Source of the DNA: Bacillota bacterium
Lineage (GTDB): Bacteria; Bacillota; Clostridia; Clostridiales; Clostridiaceae
Assembly (NCBI GenBank): GCA_021781745.1
Contig: JAJXWH010000017.1
Location: 1 to 64,000 of the forward strand
DNA: 64,000 nt
Direction of reading: 5' to 3'
The notes under the pieces are model-generated. The model saw nothing but the letters and a program-made list of their open reading frames with translations. It was not told where the DNA came from and ran no database searches. Made by a program: the position numbers and the translations under genes. Positions 42,270 to 50,267 of this stretch are shown one piece after another (position 1 is the first letter of the stretch; each line of letters opens with the position of its first letter).

Positions 42270-43532
42270 CTACACTCTTACTATTCCTGTTAGGAGCAGC
42301 TGCGTTAAACCTTTCTTTTGTTGTTTCAATGCTTCTAATTCTTTTTTTAGTAGGTCTATTTCTTTATCTGCTGTTCTTAAAATAGTAGCTATTTGTTTTT
42401 GCTCTTTTACTTCTGCAGGAATATTAACTTTTATTCCTTTAAAGTTTTCATATTTTAAATTGTAAGTATCACTTACTAATCCCTGAGAGTATCTATAAAA
42501 TAAATTTATAACTTGTGGTAGCTTAAACAAATACGACATAAATTCTGAATCTACTTTTTCAGTTGGTTTAAGTATTGTATATGCAGGACTTACAATGCCT
42601 TCATACTTTGATAGTCCTGAAACACCTTGCCACATTCTCATAGTGTTATAACCTATATCTCCTGGTAAAATTCTTTTATATTTACTCTTATCTTCACTTG
42701 AGGTGTCTTTTATATCAACTTCTGTTCTTCTTACAACTCCATTAGCTGAAGTAATAGCTAATAATTCTAACTCATTATATCCAATTTCATTACGCTCTTT
42801 CATTACTGTTCCAAGTTTTACTTTTTTCCATTTTTCATTAAACCCATTAATTCTGATCTTCTCAGTTAAAAGTCTTTCCATTAATCCTTTTTTCTGTTTT
42901 TGTTTTTCTTGTAGGAGTTTTTCTTTGAGTTTTATTAATCTATCAAATGCAGATATAATTCTGATGATTTTTTCTTGCTCTTTTATTGATGGTTTTGTAA
43001 TTTTAACATTTGACAAAATATCTTGACTCAAATTATTTATATTAGTGCCCCCACCATTTTTCATATATTGCTTTTTTACAAGGTTTGATGAACAATAATA
43101 GGCACAATACTTATCTAAAAAATTATTTGAATTTAATCTCCCCCTTATTGTAAATCCCGAATATGTAACTTTTTCTTCGATATTTTCACAATACAATACT
43201 CTCCCTATCAGCTCTTTATTGCCATTAGATCTTACAAATATCAAGTCACCATTTTCTAATAAATAGTTCATATCTAGATCACTATATTTTATTTTATTTA
43301 AATCATTAGTATTTAAATAAAAATTTTTTTGAAAATCTCCAACTCCAAGGATTTTTATTTCTTCTCCAACATCATTTTTCCCATAATTTAATCCATTTTT
43401 AAAATTCATAATCTTTCCTAAATCCAGTACATCCCAATCATTAGGTGCTTTAAAATCGCTATGATTCCTATATCCTTCTGGTACATTACCTTCTTTTATA
43501 AGTTGAATTCTCTCAGCAATTTCATTATTCAT
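42270..43532 (-). CDS. hsdS: Type I restriction enzyme specificity subunit
   Basis: It determines the DNA target of the HsdM2S methylase and of the full restriction complex. The 420 residues show two target-recognition domains (about 30-170 and 230-380). Each is followed by a conserved helix: KEQEKIIRIISAFDRLIKLK at about 185, and EQKQIATILRTADKEIDLLK at about 385. This is the full two-domain form. It lies 71 bases downstream of hsdM. Confidence 0.95.
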   Translation of the reverse strand: MNNEIAERIQLIKEGNVPEGYRNHSDFKAPNDWDVLDLGKIMNFKNGLNYGKNDVGEEIKILGVGDFQKNFYLNTNDLNKIKYSDLDMNYLLENGDLIFVRSNGNKELIGRVLYCENIEEKVTYSGFTIRGRLNSNNFLDKYCAYYCSSNLVKKQYMKNGGGTNINNLSQDILSNVKITKPSIKEQEKIIRIISAFDRLIKLKEKLLQEKQKQKKGLMERLLTEKIRINGFNEKWKKVKLGTVMKERNEIGYNELELLAITSANGVVRRTEVDIKDTSSEDKSKYKRILPGDIGYNTMRMWQGVSGLSKYEGIVSPAYTILKPTEKVDSEFMSYLFKLPQVINLFYRYSQGLVSDTYNLKYENFKGIKVNIPAEVKEQKQIATILRTADKEIDLLKKELEALKQQKKGLTQLLLTGIVRV

Positions 43533-43603
43533 ACTTTATATCACCACTCTTTAGTTTATTTTTCTGTAATACTAATAGTAATTTCCAATCACACTACTAA
43601 CAA

Positions 43604-45130
43604 CTACAATCCAAGTTCTTTTAAGCACTTAGCCATCTCGTCCTCAACATCTTGAAGCTCTGCCTTAATACTCGCTATATTATTAGCTACTTCATCCATA
43701 TCAACCATTTCTTCTTCTTCAAATGTATCAACATATCTTGGAATATTTAAGTTATAATCATTTTCCTTGATTTCATCTAAAGTGGCTACGTAACTATATT
43801 TATCAATGGTTTTATAATCGTTATAAACCTTTTCTATTTCGCTTAAATCTTCTTCTCTTAATTTGTTTTGATTTTTATCTTTTTCATAATGTCCTTCACC
43901 TGAAGCATTTATAAAAAGAACATCTTTCTTAGCTCTATTCTTTTTAAAGATTAATATAGCTGCAGGTATTCCAGTTCCATAGAATAAATTTTCTGGAAGC
44001 CCTATTACTGCATCTAAAAGATTTAAATCTATTATTTGTTTTCTTATTTTTCCTTCACTTGCACCTCTAAATAAAACTCCATGAGGTAGTACAACACCCA
44101 TTCTTCCATCTTCAGCTAGAGAATATAACATATGCAAAACAAATGCAAAATCACCTTTACTTGATGGTGGCACTCCCCAATCAAATCTTCTATATTGATC
44201 TAGTGCAGCTTCCATTTTAAACTTCTTTTCATCAGTTTCAGCTCCAGCAAATCCCATTGCCCATTTATCTAACGAAAAAGGTGGATTTGCTACAACTACT
44301 TGGAATTTCATAAGCTTTCCATCTTCTAAATGAAGTGGATTAGCCAAAGTATCTCCATTTTCAATTTTAGCATCATCTATTCCATGCAAAAACATATTCA
44401 TTTTGCAAAGCGAATGTGTTTGACCATTTCTTTCTTGGCCATATATTTGAGCTTTTCCACTTGGCACTTTTTTAAATGCTTTTATAAGTAATGATCCAGA
44501 ACCACATGTAGGATCATATATTCTATCATTTTCCTTTGGTTTAACAAGTCTTGAGAGTAGTTCTGAAACCATTGAAGGCGTGAAGAATTCTCCACCTTTT
44601 TTACCAGCATCAGATGCAAATTTAGCTATCATAAATTCATATGAGTCACCAATCACATCATTTTCCTCTAGCATACTAGGTCTTAAATCTAATCCATTAA
44701 AATCATCCAATAAGGTTCTTAAAATAACATTTTTTTCAGCAGTCTTACCTAATATAATTTCCGAATTAAAATCTATATTTCTAAATACTCCCCTTAGTTT
44801 TGCTTTGTTTGATTCTTCAATATGCTCTAGAGCTTTATTAATTATTTCACCTATTTTAGCTTCATTTTTATTTTCATATAAATATTCAAAAGTTGAAATT
44901 CTATCTAAAGCAAATCTTTCTCTGCTTAAAGCCCTTTCGATTCTTGCTACATCCCCATTATATTTCTTTGAATATTCATCATAATGTTCTTTGTAAACAT
45001 CACTTAAATACTTAACAAATAGCATTACTAATATATAATCTTTATATAATGAAGAATCAATCTTTCCTCTAAATGTACCTGCTGCATCCCATAAGGTTGT
45101 ATTTATTTGTTCTTGTGTTGTCTTTTCCAT
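43604..45130 (-). CDS. hsdM: Type I restriction enzyme methylase subunit
   Basis: This N6-adenine methyltransferase has 508 residues. The N-terminal HsdM helical domain begins TTLWDAAGTFRGKIDSSLYK. The SAM motif I lies in DRIYDPTCGSGSLL and the catalytic NPPF in VVVANPPFSLDKWA. AGGAGG lies nine bases before ATG. It sits 17 bases downstream of a half-size specificity gene and is followed by the full-size hsdS. Confidence 0.96.
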   Translation of the reverse strand: MEKTTQEQINTTLWDAAGTFRGKIDSSLYKDYILVMLFVKYLSDVYKEHYDEYSKKYNGDVARIERALSRERFALDRISTFEYLYENKNEAKIGEIINKALEHIEESNKAKLRGVFRNIDFNSEIILGKTAEKNVILRTLLDDFNGLDLRPSMLEENDVIGDSYEFMIAKFASDAGKKGGEFFTPSMVSELLSRLVKPKENDRIYDPTCGSGSLLIKAFKKVPSGKAQIYGQERNGQTHSLCKMNMFLHGIDDAKIENGDTLANPLHLEDGKLMKFQVVVANPPFSLDKWAMGFAGAETDEKKFKMEAALDQYRRFDWGVPPSSKGDFAFVLHMLYSLAEDGRMGVVLPHGVLFRGASEGKIRKQIIDLNLLDAVIGLPENLFYGTGIPAAILIFKKNRAKKDVLFINASGEGHYEKDKNQNKLREEDLSEIEKVYNDYKTIDKYSYVATLDEIKENDYNLNIPRYVDTFEEEEMVDMDEVANNIASIKAELQDVEDEMAKCLKELGL

Positions 45131-45147
45131 TTCTCTATTCCTCCTGT

Positions 45148-45738
45148 TTATTCAAACAATTTTTTCATAATTCCTTTGTGATACATTATTTTTTCTTCTA
45201 ATAATTTATTTAATAATTCCTTTTCTTTTAAAATCAGTTTATTCATATCAATTATCTTCTTTTGATATTCTAATGGGTAAATAGGGATCGTAATGTCTTT
45301 AAACGAACTTGTTTTTACTATAGGAATGGCAGAGCCTATAGTATCTGGAATTAGCTGCTTTTTAACTTCATCTGAATTTAAATATATTTGAATATAATTA
45401 TTTAAAATATGATTAATATTTATTCGTATAATTACAAATAGTGATGGTACAAGAATGCCTTCAAGTTCCTTAGTAACGTAAATAGCTGTATTAGGATAAC
45501 TTAATCGGATAATAATATCTCCTTCCCTAGATATTTGTTTATTATCCAATTTCTCTGTGCTTATAAATTCATCAAGATATTCTTTTTCTAAATATCCATT
45601 TTCATTAAAACTTCTTAGTGTAAAAATTTTATATGGATATCCAGTTCCATCTTTAGATTTTTTACGAGCTATAACCATTCCTGTGATTATGTCGTCAGAT
45701 ATATTACCTAATGTTGCATATTCTATATTATGCTTCAC
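45148..45738 (-). CDS. Half-size HsdS-like specificity protein
   Basis: The 196-residue product has one target-recognition domain followed by a single conserved helix (YQKKIIDMNKLILKEKELLN), so it is half an HsdS. It starts at GTG eight bases behind AAGGGAG and ends 17 bases before hsdM. This suggests a genuine operon member rather than debris. Half-size subunits can act as dimers, or may be a remnant or donor of recognition domains. The low identity to the full HsdS argues against a recent duplication. Confidence 0.8.
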   Translation of the reverse strand: MKHNIEYATLGNISDDIITGMVIARKKSKDGTGYPYKIFTLRSFNENGYLEKEYLDEFISTEKLDNKQISREGDIIIRLSYPNTAIYVTKELEGILVPSLFVIIRININHILNNYIQIYLNSDEVKKQLIPDTIGSAIPIVKTSSFKDITIPIYPLEYQKKIIDMNKLILKEKELLNKLLEEKIMYHKGIMKKLFE

Positions 45739-45822
45739 TTAAAGAACTCCCTTCCATATGTTATATTTATGTAAACCTGGACCAGAAATTATTATACTGG
45801 CCCATTCATCTTTTTCTATCTC

Positions 45823-46245
45823 TTATTTTATCTTTTGTATTATTTGGGACTCTATATAATCTAATATGTCATATAATTCTTGTAAATCATAATTAGGTTC
45901 CCTAACTTCCTGTCCTAATAAATCATGCCTGTGCATATGAAAAGGCTCTGTTTTTGTTTGTTTCGCTTTTTCTTTATGCGGTTCTGAATGAAACTTTTTT
46001 ATAATTTCGTTTTTATTTTTATACCAGTCATAATTGTAATAACTAATATAGCCATCTTTTGTATACCATTCTGTAACGGACAAAAACGAATTGTCTTTGA
46101 ATACAATTTTCTTCCGTGTCACTAAGCCTTGGATTGAAGGTTTACCCGTTTGATCTATGTCAAGTGTCTCAGAAATTATTTCATCAAATTCATTTTCTAA
46201 TATGTCAAACCTTGATTTTCGTAGTGTTAGTTTCTGTTTTATCAC
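45823..46245 (-). CDS. DUF6516 / TumE-like toxin candidate
   Basis: The 140-residue protein has the pattern of the DUF6516 (TumE) family: a beta-rich core with ISYYNYDWYKNKNEIIKKFH and the conserved His-rich segment EPFHMHRHDL, then a C-terminal helix. Members are toxins paired with an HTH antitoxin. Such a gene lies immediately upstream here. The frame extends to a GTG at 46275, but TAGGTGGTGA places the start at the GTG at 46245. The family call is from memory of its signature. Confidence 0.65.
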   Translation of the reverse strand: MIKQKLTLRKSRFDILENEFDEIISETLDIDQTGKPSIQGLVTRKKIVFKDNSFLSVTEWYTKDGYISYYNYDWYKNKNEIIKKFHSEPHKEKAKQTKTEPFHMHRHDLLGQEVREPNYDLQELYDILDYIESQIIQKIK

Positions 46246-46444
46246 ATTATCACCACCTATATTATGTACCAACACGCACTTGTTATTTTAAATCTAGGAC
46301 AAAATAAATTCTTAGATTAATTCTATTTTATTCCTACTTTGGAAGCTTGTCAATAAAAATTTTCTATGTACTAATTCAAAAATAACATTTGCATTTCTAT
46401 AATAAAAGCCTTAACATTTTGTGCTAAGGCTTCATTAATTTTAT

Positions 46445-47065
46445 CTAATTTATTTCTGAAAGTAAATATTCCCATTCTCTAAAATTAGCTTCATCTTCTG
46501 GAGACATATCTTTTTTGTTTTCATAAACATCGTCAAAAGCTCCACCGTATTTGCTTTCAAAAAATTTAATAGCTTCTTTCATAGAATTCATTCTTTCTTC
46601 ATCTGAAAAAGTTTCTTCTATATATTTTTCTACTATTTCTTTAACAGGAATGGCATTTCCCTTTCTAGATTTCCATAATGTGTTTTCTGGAATTCTAAGT
46701 TGCTTATTTCTTTCTACTCTCTCTATACCTATGAATCTTCCTTGATCTATCCATTTATTTATAGCTGTAATTGATACTCCAAAATATTTAGATAACTCTC
46801 CAGTAGTATAACTTGTTTCTTCTTCTACTGCAGCTTCTATCATAGAATCTATTGCCTTATTTAAATAACTTTCCATTAAATTTTCATTCTTCAATATTTG
46901 TTCATCTATTGTTCTTAATTCTGATTGATTTGAAGATGTTTTTGCAACATAATTAATTATTATCTTTAAAACATCAATACCATCTTCACTAGTCATTAAA
47001 TTATTTTTTATAGCTTTGACATATCTAGATGCATTTGCCTTTTCTTTAGTTGATATTGCAAACAT
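46445..47065 (-). CDS. HTH protein, probable antitoxin of the DUF6516 partner
   Basis: The 206 residues have a helical N-terminal half and, at about 90-150, a MerR/excisionase-like helix-turn-helix (YTTGELSKYFGVSITAINKW) with a short wing (RVERNKQLRIPENTLWKS). The C-terminal tail is acidic. It precedes the toxin-like gene on the same strand and has an inverted-repeat operator right after its own promoter, fitting autoregulation. Direct evidence of neutralisation is absent. Confidence 0.65.
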   Translation of the reverse strand: MFAISTKEKANASRYVKAIKNNLMTSEDGIDVLKIIINYVAKTSSNQSELRTIDEQILKNENLMESYLNKAIDSMIEAAVEEETSYTTGELSKYFGVSITAINKWIDQGRFIGIERVERNKQLRIPENTLWKSRKGNAIPVKEIVEKYIEETFSDEERMNSMKEAIKFFESKYGGAFDDVYENKKDMSPEDEANFREWEYLLSEIN

Positions 47066-47086
47066 TACACCACCTCCTTAAATATT

Positions 47087-47160
47087 AGTTAGGTTTAAAA
47101 ACTAAAACCAAACTGCAACTTTATATTTATATTATACCAATAAAATTATAAAATATGCAA
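47087..47160 (-). promoter_or_regulatory. Promoter and operator of the toxin-antitoxin pair
   Basis: On the minus strand TTGCAT (47155-47160), 18 bases and TATAAT (47131-47136) form a promoter. Just downstream, AGTTTGGTTT (47105-47114) and AAACCTAACT (47087-47096) form an inverted repeat with nine of ten matching pairs around an eight-base centre. It is well placed to be the site where the HTH antitoxin represses its operon. Confidence 0.6.
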
Positions 47161-47193
47161 TAAATTTATATTTTTTTATAATTTAATCATATT

Positions 47194-48090
47194 TTACTTA
47201 ATCCAAGCTCCACTATCATCAACCTTCCACCCATCAGGAGTAACACAATCACAATACATCCTTCCATCTTCATCAAAAGCATAACAAGCACTATCAAGCC
47301 ACTTCCACAAAGGCTTTTCTTTACTCCCCCTTAACATCTTACAATTTTCATCTAAGTAATACCAAGCCTTATCTCCTTCATCATAATACCAGGCATCTTG
47401 CAGTGCATATCCCCTGCTATCAAAGATATACCATTCCCCATCTATCTCTTTCCAACTATTTTCTGATGTATAATAATATCTATTTTCTAGGTTTGTGCAA
47501 AACCACCATCCAACATCATTGCGATTCCAGCCCAATTTCCATTCTGCATCACTAGAACCATCTGCTCCAACTAATCCATTTACAATAGCTCTTGCAATAA
47601 CTTCAGGATTATATTTATCTGCATCATTAATATCAGCAAATAAACATTCAACTATAATCGCAGGCATAACTGTTTTATTAAGCACAATAAGACTTCTCGT
47701 CTTCACTCCTCTATTAGTTAAATCCAAAGCACCAGCTAAAGAACCACTTATCTTAGCTGCATATTGATTAGCCACTTCTGATTTTCCACTAACACAAATC
47801 TCTGGTCCAGTTCCTCCCCCTGCATTAATATGAATTTCCACATATAACTCAACATCTGTTGTCTTTGCAATTTCATTAGCCTCATTTGCTCTAGTAAAAC
47901 AATCCTCACAATTATAACTATTTCCTTCATCAACCCTTAGTAAATTAACACCATAACCTTTCTCTTGCAAATACTCTACAACTAAAGCTCCAATCTGACG
48001 AGTGCAATTGCTCTCATCAAGTCGAGCAACAACACCACATCCAACATCTCCACTTGCAGTATGACCTACAGCTATTATAAAATTACTCAT
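47194..48090 (-). CDS. N-acetylmuramoyl-L-alanine amidase with cell-wall-binding repeats
   Basis: The 298 residues combine an Amidase_3 domain (1-175) with zinc ligands in IIAVGHTASG and VEIHINAGG and the catalytic Glu in PAIIVECLF. About five aromatic wall-binding repeats of the choline-binding type (WYIFDSRGYALQDAWYYD and similar) follow. No signal peptide is present, so export would need holin-like help or lysis. It is a phage-endolysin-like or autolysin protein, divergent from the sigma-factor gene. Confidence 0.92.
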   Translation of the reverse strand: MSNFIIAVGHTASGDVGCGVVARLDESNCTRQIGALVVEYLQEKGYGVNLLRVDEGNSYNCEDCFTRANEANEIAKTTDVELYVEIHINAGGGTGPEICVSGKSEVANQYAAKISGSLAGALDLTNRGVKTRSLIVLNKTVMPAIIVECLFADINDADKYNPEVIARAIVNGLVGADGSSDAEWKLGWNRNDVGWWFCTNLENRYYYTSENSWKEIDGEWYIFDSRGYALQDAWYYDEGDKAWYYLDENCKMLRGSKEKPLWKWLDSACYAFDEDGRMYCDCVTPDGWKVDDSGAWIK

Positions 48091-48244
48091 TTTTTATACA
48101 CCTACCTCTATTTTTTGGCTTTTTTATATAAGTTATATGTTTTTTAACCATATATACTATATGTAGAGGTAAATTTAACAGTAAAAACAATATATGTAAA
48201 TTAATTATTTAATTCATAACTCTTAATTGAAGAAGGAGGTTTAT

Positions 48245-48832
48245 ATGGATTTTGATTATATTGAAACTTTAGTTACTATGTGTAAAAATAATGATGAAAC
48301 CGCAAAAGAAAAATTAGCTATAGAATTTAGGCCTTTAATTTATAATATTTCTAAACGAACTTTCATTGATGGGTATAACACACATGATATTATCCAGGAG
48401 TGTTACCAGTCACTTTTTAAATCTGTTTCTATGTACAATTTAGAGAAGCATAGATTCGTTGCCTATGCTACTAATGCTATTAAGAATAATATGAATGATT
48501 TAATCAAGAGAATTAAAACTAAAAGATCTACTGAGGGAAGTGATGCATTAAGCTTACATGATGATTTTGAAAAAGAATTTCCTTCATTTGAAGTCTCCAC
48601 TGAAACTTCATTATGTGAAATGTGTGATTATGAAGATTTAAGACTTGCTCTTAAAAATTTAAATGAAGAGGAAAAAGAACTTATAGATTTTGTATTCTTT
48701 AGAAATTATACTGTTCTGGATTATGCTCATTTAAAAAATATGCGTTATTCTACTGCTATTGTAAAAAAGAAAAATATTTTTAAAAAAATCCTTAATAACA
48801 TTTCACTATGCTATCAAACATCAAATGCTTAA
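48245..48832 (+). CDS. Sigma-70-like RNA polymerase factor
   Basis: The roughly 195-residue product has a region-2-like part (FRPLIYNISKRTFIDGYNTH, then DIIQECYQSLFKSV). It also has a region-4-like end (LNEEEKELIDFVFFRNYTVL) in which the helix-turn-helix is poorly conserved. It resembles the small sigma factors of the UviA/TcdR-like or phage-type groups found in clostridia. The frame opens with TTG at 48227, but AAGGAGG places the start at ATG 48245. Its target may be the divergent amidase or the following cluster. Confidence 0.8.
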   Translation: MDFDYIETLVTMCKNNDETAKEKLAIEFRPLIYNISKRTFIDGYNTHDIIQECYQSLFKSVSMYNLEKHRFVAYATNAIKNNMNDLIKRIKTKRSTEGSDALSLHDDFEKEFPSFEVSTETSLCEMCDYEDLRLALKNLNEEEKELIDFVFFRNYTVLDYAHLKNMRYSTAIVKKKNIFKKILNNISLCYQTSNA

Positions 48833-48866
48833 CAGCTCCAAGGTTAATCTTTACCTTGGAGCTGTT
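48831..48866 (+). terminator. Terminator of the sigma-factor gene
   Basis: AACAGCTCCAAGGT pairs with ACCTTGGAGCTGTT across a short loop and is followed by ATTTTTATT. It overlaps the stop codon of the sigma gene and can also serve the convergent 80-residue gene. Confidence 0.88.
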
Positions 48867-48897
48867 ATTTTTATTATAACAATATGAATATTTTCAT

Positions 48898-49140
48898 TTA
48901 CTCAAAATTAAAATTATTCACAACCTCTGTGGTTTTATCCACATAACTTTCAACAACTTGATCAATTCCATCGCAGATGTATCTCAAACTGCACCCTTCA
49001 CATTTATTAAGTATCCCTTCCTCTAATAAAGAACATTTCAATTCATCATCAAAAGTAGAATTTCTAATGGCAAGGGCTATTTGCTTTTTATCAAATACTT
49101 CTCCCTCTTCTGATTTAATTTTTATTTCATTCTTAACCAT
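48898..49140 (-). CDS. Small Cys-containing hypothetical protein
   Basis: This 80-residue protein has a Cys cluster at the C-terminal third (CEGCSLRYICDGIDQVVESY) that could bind zinc. I do not recognise a family. A GGAG lies eleven bases before ATG at 49140; the frame itself extends to a GTG at 49152. It is convergent with the sigma gene and divergent from the RHH-like gene. Confidence 0.65.
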   Translation of the reverse strand: MVKNEIKIKSEEGEVFDKKQIALAIRNSTFDDELKCSLLEEGILNKCEGCSLRYICDGIDQVVESYVDKTTEVVNNFNFE

Positions 49141-49284
49141 ATCACAACACACTCCATAATTTATTTACAGCTTGAAAAAATTTATCTGCTGCTATTATGG
49201 ATATATGGTTTGTTCTCTAAAATAACATTAAACGAAACACTATTTTTTATACTAATATCCTTTCAGCCAGCATTTTTCAAGCAT

Positions 49285-49365
49285 ATTCTGAAGAATATAT
49301 ATTCTTCTATGGTACTATTCTAAAGAATAAATATGGTGAAGAATATTACCATATTAGAATATTCT
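49285..49365. promoter_or_regulatory. Array of ATTCT-NN-AGAAT palindromes
   Basis: Two identical-arm palindromes, ATTCTGAAGAAT (49285-49296) and ATTCTAAAGAAT (49317-49328), have starts 32 bases apart, about three helical turns. The perfect palindrome AGAATATTCT follows at 49356-49365. They lie in the 50-130 bases before the RHH-like gene and look like operator sites. The regulator is unknown. Confidence 0.45.
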
Positions 49366-49414
49366 CTATTTTTACATATATCCTAAGTAAGAATACATGT
49401 AAAGGAGATTCCTT

Positions 49415-49906
49415 ATGGCTAAAAGAAAACAAAATGAACCACCTAGAAATTATTTTGCTCCTGATGAAAATGAAGAAATACTAGGCTTTACATCTGAACC
49501 AATTGTGGCTGGTCAGTGTATTTCATCTTTTTCATTTGATGATGATATAGAGGCAGAAAATATTACTGTAACTAATACTAAGAATGACTCCTCTTTAGAA
49601 TCCATTAATACTGTTCCCATCTTTTCATCTGATAATAAAGCAAGATCTGCAACTGATATTAATGTATCTAATAATAAGATCCTTACAGATAACAGAAAAG
49701 CTTCTGTAGCAAATGGTATGGCTCCACCTATTGATGGTGAATTCCTAGATACTAAAAGGACTTATATGCTCAGAGCTTCTACTGTTAGGAAAATCAATGA
49801 ACTTAAGAGCATACATCCTGATTTAAATACTTATGTAAGTACAATAGTAGATTTAGCTATAGCTCACTATTATAATTACATAGTGAATGAAGGCGGAAAG
49901 CAATAA
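49415..49906 (+). CDS. Hypothetical protein with RHH-like C-terminus
   Basis: The 163 residues have a long low-complexity N-terminal part (acidic, Ser/Asn-rich, residues 1-110). The compact C-terminal segment TYMLRASTVRKINELKSIHP, then LNTYVSTIVDLAIAHYYNYI, resembles a ribbon-helix-helix or plasmid-partition-type DNA-binding unit. AAAGGAGA lies before ATG. It is codirectional with the YvrJ gene 94 bases downstream. Function unknown. Confidence 0.7.
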   Translation: MAKRKQNEPPRNYFAPDENEEILGFTSEPIVAGQCISSFSFDDDIEAENITVTNTKNDSSLESINTVPIFSSDNKARSATDINVSNNKILTDNRKASVANGMAPPIDGEFLDTKRTYMLRASTVRKINELKSIHPDLNTYVSTIVDLAIAHYYNYIVNEGGKQ

Positions 49907-49999
49907 TTATTCTGCAGCTATTATTTATAATAAATTTTGCTAACTACAATAGAATTGTTTATGTACATTCATATATCCATTGGGAGGAGGTGGATGTAT

Positions 50000-50200
50000 A
50001 TGGAAGTTACTGATTTAATTAATCTTATAGTTAACAATGGTTTCGCTATAGCCGTAGCCGCATATTTGCTAATACGCTTAGAGAAACAAATTGCTAACTT
50101 ATCTTCATCAATTAATAAATTAAATACCATAATATCAGCTAAACTTGGAGTAGCTATCGATACTGATAGTTCTAGTGATGATTCTCATAAGGTAGCTTGA
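50000..50200 (+). CDS. YvrJ family small membrane protein
   Basis: This 66-residue protein has one membrane segment near the N-terminus (LIVNNGFAIAVAAYLLIRLE) followed by a short amphipathic coil (LEKQIANLSSSINKLNTIIS), the YvrJ pattern. The frame could extend to 49937, but GGAGGAGG (49983-49990) lies nine bases before ATG at 50000. In clostridia YvrJ genes usually accompany DUF1659 and DUF2922 genes and an amidase. Here the DUF1659 gene is 13.7 kb away. Confidence 0.85.
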   Translation: MEVTDLINLIVNNGFAIAVAAYLLIRLEKQIANLSSSINKLNTIISAKLGVAIDTDSSSDDSHKVA

Positions 50201-50206
50201 GAAAAA

Positions 50207-50236
50207 GGCGATAAACATTATTTAATGTTTATTGCC
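50207..50236 (+). terminator. Terminator of the YvrJ gene
   Basis: GGCGATAAACATT pairs with AATGTTTATTGCC (one G-U pair) around a loop of about four. The following run is TCATTTCTTC, only moderately U-rich. Confidence 0.7.
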
Positions 50237-50267
50237 TCATTTCTTCAACACTAAAACTTTTTTTAAT

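Noticed and set aside
42270..45738. Possible shuffling (phase-variable) specificity locus
   Set aside because: The half-size and full-size HsdS share little sequence and no inverted repeats or recombinase gene are present.
37000..50000. CRISPR array or cas genes in the accessory region
   Set aside because: No regularly spaced direct repeats and no cas-like proteins were found anywhere in the window.
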